From an uncultured Eggerthellaceae bacterium (lineage in GTDB: Bacteria; Actinomycetota; Coriobacteriia; Coriobacteriales; Eggerthellaceae): a stretch of 45,862 bases of DNA. This document shows, one piece after another, positions 32,010 through 39,383 of this stretch (the stretch's first letter is position 1; each line of letters opens with the position of its first letter). The stretch covers positions 1 through 45,862 of the forward strand of contig CANOHY010000014.1 in NCBI GenBank assembly GCA_947565915.1, read 5' to 3'. A model generated the notes under the pieces. It saw only the letters and a program-made list of their open reading frames with translations, had not been told where the DNA came from and made no database searches. Made by a program: the position numbers and the translations under genes.

Positions 32010-33341
32010 CTACACGATGCCTTCGGCGATCATGGCATCGGCAACCTTCTTGAAGCCGGCGATGTTCGCGCCTGCCACGTAGTTGCCCTCCATGCCGTAG
32101 TCGCGTGCTGCCTCGTCGATGGCCTTGAAGATGCTGGCCATGATGCCCTGCAACTTGGCGTCCACTTCCTCGAACGTCCACGACAAGCGCTCGGAATTCT
32201 GCGACATCTCCAAACCCGACGTAGCCACGCCGCCAGCATTGGCAGCCTTGCCCGGCAGAAACACCACGCCGTTCTCCTGCAGATACGTAGTGGCATCCAG
32301 CGTGGTGGGCATGTTGGCGCCTTCAGCTACCAGCTTCGTGCCATTTGCGACCAGCGCCTTGGCGTCATCGAGCAGAAGCTCGTTTTGCGTGGCGCACGGC
32401 AAAGCGATGTCGCACTTCGTCACCCACACGCCACGGCCCTCATGGTACTCGGCGCTCGAGCGACGAGCGGCATATTCGGTAAGGCGCGCACGCTCGACTT
32501 CCTTCACCTGCTTCAGCAGGTCCACATCGATTCCCTCGGAGTCGTAGATCCAGCCGGTGGAATCGGAGCAAGTCACAACCTTGCCTCCCAACTGGTGCAC
32601 TTTCTGGATGGCATAGATGGCCACGTTGCCTGCGCCCGACACGCACACCGTCTTGCCCGTGAAGCTGTCGCCCTTCGACTTCAGGTACTCGTTCACGATG
32701 TAGGCCAAGCCATAGCCCGTAGCCTCGGTGCGCGCCAGCGAACCGCCGAATGCCAGGCCCTTACCCGTAAGCACGCCGGTGAACTCGTTGGTGATCTTCT
32801 TGTATTGGCCGAACATGTAGCCAATCTCGCGCGCGCCCGTGCCAATGTCGCCGGCGGGCACGTCGGTGTTAGCGCCAATATGGCGATAGAGCTCGTTCAT
32901 GAACGACTGGCAAAAGCGCATGACCTCGTTGTCGGAGCGGCCCTTCGGATCGAAATCGGAGCCGCCCTTGCCACCACCCATGGGAAGCGTGGTCAGACTG
33001 TTCTTGAAGATCTGCTCGAAGCCGAGGAACTTGATGATGCCCAGATTCACCGACGGATGCAGGCGCAGGCCGCCCTTGTAAGGCCCGATGGCGCTGTTGA
33101 ACTCCACGCGATAGCCGCGATTCACATGCACGTTGCCCGCATCGTCCACCCAAGGCACACGGAACATGATGGTGCGCTCGGGCTCCACGATGCGCTCGAG
33201 CAGCGCAGCCTTCTGATAGCGCTCGTCGCTTTCCACCACCACGCGCAGCGATTCCAGCACCTCGGTAACGGCCTGGATGAACTCGGGCTGCTCGGCATTC
33301 TTCGCCTTCACGTCGGCGATGACGTCGTCTACGTAGGACAT
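32010..33341 (-). CDS. gdhA: glutamate dehydrogenase (hexameric, probably NADP-dependent)
   Basis: 443 residues, the length of the hexameric small-subunit class. It reductively aminates 2-oxoglutarate with ammonia. The substrate-site segments NRGYRVEFNSAIGPYKGGLRLHP and LPMGGGKGGSDFDPKG, with the catalytic Lys, and DVPAGDIGTG are intact. The nucleotide-binding domain carries GKTVCVSGAGNVAIYA. The acidic-versus-Ser choice after the Rossmann beta-2 strand reads TCSDSTGW, as in NADP-type enzymes; this is suggestive only. The ATG at 33341 has AAGGAG upstream. It is flanked upstream by an intergenic element and purF, and ends at a strong terminator. With glnA and gltBD it gives this region both ammonia-assimilation routes. 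Confidence 0.95.
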   Translation of the reverse strand: MSYVDDVIADVKAKNAEQPEFIQAVTEVLESLRVVVESDERYQKAALLERIVEPERTIMFRVPWVDDAGNVHVNRGYRVEFNSAIGPYKGGLRLHPSVNLGIIKFLGFEQIFKNSLTTLPMGGGKGGSDFDPKGRSDNEVMRFCQSFMNELYRHIGANTDVPAGDIGTGAREIGYMFGQYKKITNEFTGVLTGKGLAFGGSLARTEATGYGLAYIVNEYLKSKGDSFTGKTVCVSGAGNVAIYAIQKVHQLGGKVVTCSDSTGWIYDSEGIDVDLLKQVKEVERARLTEYAARRSSAEYHEGRGVWVTKCDIALPCATQNELLLDDAKALVANGTKLVAEGANMPTTLDATTYLQENGVVFLPGKAANAGGVATSGLEMSQNSERLSWTFEEVDAKLQGIMASIFKAIDEAARDYGMEGNYVAGANIAGFKKVADAMIAEGIV

Positions 33342-33400
33342 CCCAACTCCTTTGCTCTCCGTTTCCCTTGCCTGACCAGCAAGATTTCACAAACGTTCAA

Positions 33401-33406
33401 ATTGTA
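33401..33406 (-). promoter_or_regulatory. -10 element for gdhA
   Basis: TACAAT on the minus strand (ATTGTA at 33401-33406), leaving a leader of about 50 bases before the ATG at 33341. No good -35 is visible. AT-rich sequence with TTAACCAACATTTAAC lies 30-50 bases further upstream and could hold a regulator site. Confidence 0.4.
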
Positions 33407-33496
33407 CGCACGCGCTTGTGCGCCCTCGTTGCAACTATGTTAAATGTTGGTTAACGCACGAAGACGACTGCTAGATGGCCACTCGCCTCGTCCCTG

Positions 33497-33611
33497 GCGC
33501 AGTTTCGCCTCGACGCGCACGGCTAAAGCTTCGCCGCCAAGCGCGACGGCGCTAAGCGCCTGCGCTTGTGCGCTCCAGAAATAGCCGTGTCACATCGAAG
33601 CGAAACTGCGC
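33497..33611 (-). repeat. covarying intergenic element, copy 4 (apical type I)
   Basis: Read on the minus strand, the outer stem is 21 bp (33591-33611 with 33497-33517) with three G-U pairs and no mismatch. The bulged A is at 33590, and the inner stem CACGGCT/AGCCGTG is perfect. The apical module matches that of copy 2. It lies between purF and gdhA, codirectional with both, and is preceded 15 bases upstream by the REP-like hairpin at 33627-33714. Confidence 0.75.
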
Positions 33612-33626
33612 TTATAGACCCATGAA

Positions 33627-33714
33627 GAATCCCTGGGGAGGAGTCGGAGCTTTCAACCCCCGCAGGGAGCGAAGCGACCGAGGAGTGAAAGCGCAGGCTC
33701 CTCCCCAGGGATTC
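33627..33714 (-). repeat. REP-like hairpin, copy A
   Basis: Perfect 17-bp arms (33627-33643 with 33698-33714) enclose a core that on the minus strand reads TTTCACTCCTCGGTCGCTTC and ends GGGGGTTGAAA. The core is shared with the copy at 45630-45712, whereas the arms are completely different. It starts 17 bases after the purF stop and may end or protect that transcript. The GGTCGCTTCGCTCC core resembles REP-type palindromes seen in many bacteria. Confidence 0.75.
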
Positions 33715-33730
33715 GCCTCGCCGAGGCCTC

Positions 33731-35320
33731 TCACCTTTTGAGCAAGCGGGCGGGGATGTCTACCGGGTAGTCTCCCGTGAAGCACGCTTCGCAGAAACCG
33801 TCGTGATCAGCGCATATCGCATCGCGCAAGCCTTGCATGCTGATGAACGCAAGCGAGTCGCATCCTATGAACTCGCGCACGGCTTCGTGGTCCAAGGTGG
33901 CCGAGATTAGCTGGTCGCGAGTATCGGTATCTATCCCATAGAAGCAGGGCCACATCACCTCAGGGCTCACGATGCGCAGGTGCACTTCGGCTGCACCAGC
34001 ATCGCGCAGCATGCTCACCAGTCCCTTTGCCGTATTCCCGCGCACGATGGAATCGTCGATCACCACGATGCGCTTGCCCGCTATCACGCTTGGCAGCGGA
34101 TTCAGCTTCATGCGAATGCCCATCTGGCGCATCTCCTGCGTGGGCTGGATGAACGTGCGACCCACATAGCGATTCTTCACGATGCCGTCGGTGAAGGGAA
34201 TGCCGCTTTCGCGCGCGTAACCGAGCGCTGAGGGCACGCCCGAGTCGGGCACGCCCAACACGAGGTCGGCTTCCACGGGCGCCTCACGTGCTAGCATCTG
34301 GCCCATGCGCAGGCGGGCCTCGTAGACCACATCGCCATCGAGCACCGAATCGGGCCGTGCGAAATACACGTACTCGAAGATGCAGCTCGCACGCCTGCCC
34401 GCAGGAGCACCCTGCTCGGATGCCATGCCATCAGGGCCGAAGCTCACCACTTCGCCCGGCTCCACATCACGTAAGAACTGCGCACCGACCGCATCGAGCG
34501 CGCAGGTCTCGCTGGCCACTACCCAACCTTTGCCCTCAGGCAACACACCTATGCTCAAGGGCCGTATGCCATTCGGGTCGCGAAACGCATAGAGCTTGCC
34601 AGCTGTGAGCAGCACGATGGCATAGGCACCATGCAGCCGGTCCATCATAAAGCGGATGCCCTCGCGCAGATGATGCGTCTTCAACGTCTCCACGCCAATC
34701 ACCTGAGCCGCCACTTCGCTGTCGGTGTTGCTATGCAGCTGCACGCCCTCGCTGGCCAGCCAAGCTCGCTGCGAGAGCGTATCGATTAGCGTGCCGTTAT
34801 GCGCGAGCGCAATGACCTCTTCTCCTATGGCCGAGATATGCGGTTGGGCAGCGGTCCATCCTCCCCCGCCGCTCGTGGAATAGCGCGTATGCCCGATGGC
34901 CAAGCTGCCAGGAAGCGATTGGAGCACCTCATCGGTGAACACCTGGTCCACAAGCCCCAGATCCTTGTGCACCAGCACGGTTTCGCCATCGCCCACGGCA
35001 ATGCCCGCGCTCTCCTGGCCGCGGTGCTGGAGCGACTGCAACCCGAAGGCTGTCATGCGCGCCACATCCAGCCCAGGCGCATACACGCCGAACACGGCAC
35101 AGGCTTCCTCTGGGCGATCGGGCCGTTCGGCGCGCCCGGCACGCATTGGCCGAGCAGCTTCCTTGGTTTCGAGCAGTTCTGCTTCTTGCTCCTGACCTGC
35201 AAATTCGCACCCTATGCGTCTGCCAATCAGGCCTTCGCTCTTGCATGAGCCCACCGTTTCGCCCCCATCGCGAACTATCTTGCCCGCGGCAACTCGAGCA
35301 CGAGTGCAGCCGACAGGCAT
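33731..35320 (-). CDS. purF: amidophosphoribosyltransferase (glutamine PRPP amidotransferase)
   Basis: First enzyme of purine synthesis, making phosphoribosylamine from PRPP and glutamine. The N-terminal nucleophile Cys lies in EEACAVFGVYAP (residue 74 from this start), followed by LQHRGQESAG, and the PRPP loop VVIDDSIVRGNTAKG is intact. Four Cys in IFEYV-, MWPCFYG- and FCEACFTGDYP-type positions match the Fe-S ligands of the Bacillus-type enzyme. Start choice matters. The ATG at 35320 has AAGGA at good spacing but implies a 73-residue propeptide, while an in-frame ATG at 35146 gives a more usual 15-residue one with AAGGAAG rather far upstream. The longer form is listed because of its ribosome-binding site. 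It is divergent from glnA. Confidence 0.93.
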   Translation of the reverse strand: MPVGCTRARVAAGKIVRDGGETVGSCKSEGLIGRRIGCEFAGQEQEAELLETKEAARPMRAGRAERPDRPEEACAVFGVYAPGLDVARMTAFGLQSLQHRGQESAGIAVGDGETVLVHKDLGLVDQVFTDEVLQSLPGSLAIGHTRYSTSGGGGWTAAQPHISAIGEEVIALAHNGTLIDTLSQRAWLASEGVQLHSNTDSEVAAQVIGVETLKTHHLREGIRFMMDRLHGAYAIVLLTAGKLYAFRDPNGIRPLSIGVLPEGKGWVVASETCALDAVGAQFLRDVEPGEVVSFGPDGMASEQGAPAGRRASCIFEYVYFARPDSVLDGDVVYEARLRMGQMLAREAPVEADLVLGVPDSGVPSALGYARESGIPFTDGIVKNRYVGRTFIQPTQEMRQMGIRMKLNPLPSVIAGKRIVVIDDSIVRGNTAKGLVSMLRDAGAAEVHLRIVSPEVMWPCFYGIDTDTRDQLISATLDHEAVREFIGCDSLAFISMQGLRDAICADHDGFCEACFTGDYPVDIPARLLKR

Positions 35321-35470
35321 CGCAAAGTCCTTGCTTTATGGCAAATCTTACGTTGTTGGGGGACGGGAAACGTTAACATTCTATTTCGAACGGCAAACCG
35401 GCCGCTTCGCATTCGCTTTTTCGCTAAGGTAGAGCCTTGAAGGCGTGTTCTGACGATGGAAAGGGTAACC

Positions 35471-37555
35471 ATGGGACGTATAGCCGAGGAATACGGAACG
35501 CTGGTCTTCAACGACCATACGATGCGCGAGCAGCTTCCTTCTGCAACCTACAAGGCGCTCGAGAAGACGATCAAGGATGGCAAGCCGCTCGATATCGACA
35601 TAGCCAATGTGGTTGCGCATGCCATGAAGGAGTGGGCCGTTGCCAACGGCGCCACGCATTACACTCACTGGTTCCAGCCGCTTTCGGGCATTACGTCGGA
35701 GAAGCACGACTCGTTCCTCGACCCCCAGAAGGATGGCCGTGCCATCATGAAGTTCTCGGGCAAGGCGCTGATCCAAGGCGAGCCCGATGCCTCCAGCTTC
35801 CCCAGCGGCGGCATTCGCGCCACGTTCGAGGCGCGCGGCTACACTGCCTGGGACCCCACAAGCTATGCCTTCATCAAGGACAACGTGCTGTGCATCCCAA
35901 CAGCATTTTGCAGCTACACCGGCGAAGCCCTGGACAAGAAGACGCCGCTTCTGCGCTCCATGGCCGCCATCTCGCGCGAGGCAATCAAGGTGCTCGCGCT
36001 GTTCGGCGAGCATCCCGAGCGCGTTTCCACCACCGTGGGAGCCGAGCAAGAGTACTTCTTGATTCGCGAAGAGGATTACGAGCAGCGCCAGGACCTCGTG
36101 CTGACCGGCCGCACACTGTTCGGAGCGCCTCCTTGCAAGGGGCAAGAGCTCGAAGAGCATTACTTCGGCGCCATCCGTCCCACGGTGAATGCTTTCATGG
36201 AGGAGCTCGATTCTGAGCTTTGGAAGCTTGGCGTGCCGGCCCAAACGAAGCACAACGAAGTAGCTCCCTGCCAGCACGAGCTGGCGCCCATGTTCAGCAT
36301 TTCGAACGTGGCCATCGACCACAACCTGCTGACCATGGAGCTCATGCGCAAGATCGCAAGCCACTACGGGCTGGTGTGCCTACAGCACGAGAAGCCCTTC
36401 GAGGGCATCAACGGCTCGGGCAAGCACAACAACTGGTCCATCGCCACTGAAAGCGAGAACTTGCTCGACCCTGGCAAGACGCCTGCTTCGAACCTGCGCT
36501 TCCTGGTGTTTCTGGCCTCGGTGATCAAGGCCGTGGACGACTATCAGGACCTGCTGCGCATCTCGGTGGCCTCGGCTGGCAACGACCATCGCCTGGGCGC
36601 GAACGAAGCTCCGCCGGCGGTTATCTCCATCTTCTTGGGCGACGAGCTCGACCGCGTTGTGAAAGCCATCATCAATGGCGAAGAGAACGCCACCGTGGAG
36701 AAGGTGTACATGGACTTGGGCGTGGATTCGCTGCCGAGCTTCGAGCGCGACACCACCGACCGCAATCGCACCTCCCCCTTCGCGTTCACTGGCAACAAGT
36801 TCGAGTTCCGCATGCCGGGCTCGCAAGTGAACCTTTCCGACGCCAACACCATGCTGAACACCATCGTTGCCAAGTCGCTGCGCGATTTCCACCAGAGCGT
36901 CGTCGACGCCGCCGATTTCGAAACGGCAGCCTATGCATGGGTGCGCCAGACGCTCACCGACCACCAGCGCATCATCTTCAACGGCGATGGCTACTCCGAC
37001 GAATGGATCGAAGAAGCCGAACAGCGCGGATTGCTGAACCTGCGCAGCACCGTGGATGCGGCACCGCATATGCTCGCCCAGAAGAACATCGACCTCTTCG
37101 AGGAATTCGGCGTGATGAACGAGGTGGAGAACCACGCTCGCTACGAGGTGAAGCTTGACACCTACTCGAAGCTGATCAACATCGAGGGCCAGACCATGAG
37201 CCACATGACCAAGCGCAAGATCGCCCCAGCCGTGCTGCGCTACGCCGACGAGGTTGCCAGCACCATCAATGCGAAGAAGGCTGCTAACCCGAATCTGGAT
37301 CCGGCAGCCGACCAGCATCTGCTCGAGCGGCTGAACAATGGCGCCAATGCCATGGCAGAGGCAATCGACCGATTGGATGCGGCGCTGGCAAAGGCAGCCG
37401 GCATCACCGATGCCCTGGCCAAAGCCGAATGCTTCCACGACGAGGTGCTGGATTCCATGGAGAAGCTGCGCGTGATCGTAGACGACATGGAAGGCATCGT
37501 GTCCACCGAAGCGTGGCCTCTGCCCACTTACAACAAGATCCTGTTCTACTGCTAA
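35471..37555 (+). CDS. glnN: glutamine synthetase type III
   Basis: 694 residues from the ATG at 35471, with AAAGGG six bases upstream; the ATG at 35456 lacks one. The length (about 700 instead of 450) and sequence mark the type III family (GlnN), which forms double hexamers and makes glutamine from glutamate, ammonia and ATP. Metal-site and substrate motifs visible include GAEQEYFLI, HNEVAPCQHELAP, the GSGKHNNWS segment and NKFEFRMPGSQ. No adenylylation-loop tyrosine motif of the type I enzyme is seen, so regulation must differ. It is divergent from purF, which consumes its product, and convergent with gltD. No PII gene or obvious GlnR/TnrA box is seen nearby. Covarying elements begin 15 bases after the stop. 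Confidence 0.95.
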   Translation: MGRIAEEYGTLVFNDHTMREQLPSATYKALEKTIKDGKPLDIDIANVVAHAMKEWAVANGATHYTHWFQPLSGITSEKHDSFLDPQKDGRAIMKFSGKALIQGEPDASSFPSGGIRATFEARGYTAWDPTSYAFIKDNVLCIPTAFCSYTGEALDKKTPLLRSMAAISREAIKVLALFGEHPERVSTTVGAEQEYFLIREEDYEQRQDLVLTGRTLFGAPPCKGQELEEHYFGAIRPTVNAFMEELDSELWKLGVPAQTKHNEVAPCQHELAPMFSISNVAIDHNLLTMELMRKIASHYGLVCLQHEKPFEGINGSGKHNNWSIATESENLLDPGKTPASNLRFLVFLASVIKAVDDYQDLLRISVASAGNDHRLGANEAPPAVISIFLGDELDRVVKAIINGEENATVEKVYMDLGVDSLPSFERDTTDRNRTSPFAFTGNKFEFRMPGSQVNLSDANTMLNTIVAKSLRDFHQSVVDAADFETAAYAWVRQTLTDHQRIIFNGDGYSDEWIEEAEQRGLLNLRSTVDAAPHMLAQKNIDLFEEFGVMNEVENHARYEVKLDTYSKLINIEGQTMSHMTKRKIAPAVLRYADEVASTINAKKAANPNLDPAADQHLLERLNNGANAMAEAIDRLDAALAKAAGITDALAKAECFHDEVLDSMEKLRVIVDDMEGIVSTEAWPLPTYNKILFYC

Positions 37556-37569
37556 CGAAGCGTATTCAG

Positions 37570-37720
37570 CGCGCCCTGCCTTGAAGCGCACTGCCTTGGC
37601 TTCGCACCCAAACGCGACGGCAAAATCTTCGACGAACCAGCACGTCGACTTGACCTAAAACAGATTTTACCTGCGTTTGTGGGCTGCAGAATCGGCTGTG
37701 TCGCATCAAGGCAGGGCGCG
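37570..37720 (-). repeat. covarying intergenic element, copy 5 (apical type III)
   Basis: Read on the minus strand, an outer stem of 18 positions (37702-37719 with 37571-37588) has one T-T mismatch and otherwise Watson-Crick pairs. The bulged A and the inner stem CACAGCC/GGCAGTG (one A-A mismatch) follow. The apical helices are CAAACGC/GCGTTTG (37673-37679 with 37609-37615) and AAAATCT/AGATTTT (37662-37668 with 37622-37628). It begins 15 bases after the glnN stop, with its inferred 3' end facing that gene. Confidence 0.75.
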
Positions 37721-37827
37721 TGCATCGGAAACTCTAAGCTACTTACTACGCCAACCTGAACCCATTGTCTCCCAGTATTTGCGCGCCGACGGTTCCTCGA
37801 AGAGCTAGAACTAACTACCTTGTAAAG

Positions 37828-37946
37828 CGCCCTCTTGCCTCAATGTGACACGGCATTTCCGGAAACCAAAAACGCAGAAATGGCCGAAGGCTATTTCGCA
37901 GCGTTTTGGCTTGAGGATTTGCCGTGCGCATTGAGGCAAGAGAGCG
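37828..37946 (+). repeat. covarying intergenic element, copy 6 (apical type II)
   Basis: The outer stem is 16 bp without mismatch (37832-37847 with 37927-37942), extendable past one mismatch. The bulged A is at 37848 and the inner stem CACGGCA/TGCCGTG is perfect. The apical module is nearly identical to copy 3 (one base difference over most of its length). It is head to head with copy 5, about 107 bases apart, and ends two bases before the gltD stop codon. Confidence 0.75.
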
Positions 37947-37948
37947 GA

Positions 37949-39382
37949 TTACTTGTTAAGGGTGCGTTTGACTTCGCGGGCGCAGCGCAAGCCATCGGCT
38001 ATGGCAGTGGCTACCAACGTTGCCCCACAGCGCGCATCGCCCGCCACGAACACGGGCACCGATGCATCTTCGCCGTTCAGACGGCAGATCCCGCTGCCCG
38101 ATGCAGGCATGTCCATCCCCAATGCCTCGAACACGTCGGGCTCAGGGCCCAAGAAGCCCTTGGCTATCAGCGCCAACTGTGCGGGAATGGTGCGCTCGGT
38201 GCCTTTCACGCCATGGCGACCGCCCTCGTAGGAGAGGTCTTGCAGCACCACGCCACGAACACCATCGTCACCTTCGAAGGCGATGGTGTCCACCGACCAG
38301 ATGCGTGGGTCGTGTCCGAAAAGCTCCTCAGCTTCGCGCTGTCCGTACCCTTGCGACCACACCTCACGCGGAAGCGGCCAACGTTCGGCAGCATTGGCGC
38401 ATTCGTCAGCGGGGCGCTGGGCACGAATCACTTGGGTTACGCTGCGCGCGCCCTGGCGAAGCGCGCAAGCCACGCAGTCTACCCCGGTGTCGCCGCCACC
38501 GATCACCACCACGTCCTTGCCAGCGGCGCTTATGGAGGCCTCGCGTCCCTCGAGCAGCGCGCTGGTAACCTCGCTCAAGTAGTCCACTGCGAAATGGATG
38601 CCCGCAAGCTCGGCTCCTGGCACATCGACTGCACGAGGCGCCGTGGCACCTACGGCCAGCACCACGGCAGAGGCTCCTTCCAGGGCAGCCTCAGGCTGGC
38701 GCGCCACGTCCACGTCGCAGCAGAACTCGATGCCGCTCTCGCGCATCAGATTCACGCGGCGCTCGACCACCCATTTCGGCAGCTTCATGTTGGGAATGCC
38801 ATACATGAGCAGGCCGCCGGGCCTATCGGCGCGCTCAATCACGCGCACGCGATATCCGCTTCGCGCAAGCTCCCAAGCAGCCGCCAAACCCGCAGGTCCC
38901 GAGCCCACCACGCTCACCAGAGGTGCATCGGGCGCAGCCAACGCAAGCGCATCGATGCCCTGCTTCCACGCGTAATCCGACAAGGCGCGCTCGTTATCGT
39001 GTATGGTAACAGGGCTGTCGTGCAGCCCTAGGTTGCAGGCAGATTCGCAAGGAGACGGACACACGCGGCCGGTGAACTCCGGAAACGGATTGGTCAGGAA
39101 GAGCCGCCCGACCGCGTCGTCCCAGCGCCTGCGAAATAGGAGGTCGTTGGTCTCGGGGATGAGGTTCTGCAGCGGGCAGCCGATAGCTCCGCGTGCTCCC
39201 TCGAGGCCAACATTGCTCTGGCAGAATGCAACGCCGCAGGCCATGCATCTGCTGGCCTGCTCGCATTGCTCCTCGGTTGGCAAGTCTATGGTGAACTCGT
39301 CGTAGTCGCGCACCGATTCGCTCGCAGGGCGCTCGCCATGCGAGGCACGCTCGACTCTCAAGAATGCTCCAGGTTGCCCCAT
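37949..39382 (-). CDS. gltD: glutamate synthase small subunit
   Basis: 477 residues. It passes electrons from NAD(P)H through FAD and two 4Fe-4S clusters to the large subunit for making two glutamates from glutamine and 2-oxoglutarate. N-terminal cysteines in CMACGVAFCQ, IGCPLQN and VCPSPCESACNLG are the cluster ligands. The FAD-binding VVGSGPAGLAAAWEL and NAD(P)H-binding VVIGGGDTGVDCV are complete, and the C-terminal FVAGDARCGATLVATAIADG is typical. The ATG at 39382 lies one base after the gltB stop (TAA C ATG), so the two are coupled. It ends next to an intergenic element, convergent with glnN. Confidence 0.95.
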   Translation of the reverse strand: MGQPGAFLRVERASHGERPASESVRDYDEFTIDLPTEEQCEQASRCMACGVAFCQSNVGLEGARGAIGCPLQNLIPETNDLLFRRRWDDAVGRLFLTNPFPEFTGRVCPSPCESACNLGLHDSPVTIHDNERALSDYAWKQGIDALALAAPDAPLVSVVGSGPAGLAAAWELARSGYRVRVIERADRPGGLLMYGIPNMKLPKWVVERRVNLMRESGIEFCCDVDVARQPEAALEGASAVVLAVGATAPRAVDVPGAELAGIHFAVDYLSEVTSALLEGREASISAAGKDVVVIGGGDTGVDCVACALRQGARSVTQVIRAQRPADECANAAERWPLPREVWSQGYGQREAEELFGHDPRIWSVDTIAFEGDDGVRGVVLQDLSYEGGRHGVKGTERTIPAQLALIAKGFLGPEPDVFEALGMDMPASGSGICRLNGEDASVPVFVAGDARCGATLVATAIADGLRCAREVKRTLNK

Positions 39383-39383
39383 G

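Noticed and set aside
35321..35470. GlnR/TnrA-type box between purF and glnN
   Set aside because: The AT-rich segment near 35370-35395 has only one loosely matching half-site, so I do not call it.
36380..37591. Long antisense frame over glnN, and similar ones over gltB
   Set aside because: These overlap well-identified genes, lack start signals and show no family resemblance.
20184..37946. Intergenic elements as intrinsic terminators
   Set aside because: None of the seven is followed by a T-tract in either direction, and the apical parts are too complex for simple terminators. A role in stopping readthrough is still possible.
20184..37946. Intergenic elements as MITEs or insertion-sequence remnants
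   Set aside because: Terminal arms are not conserved between copies, no target-site duplication was seen, and there is no transposase fragment. Mosaic or hairpin-based mobility is not excluded.
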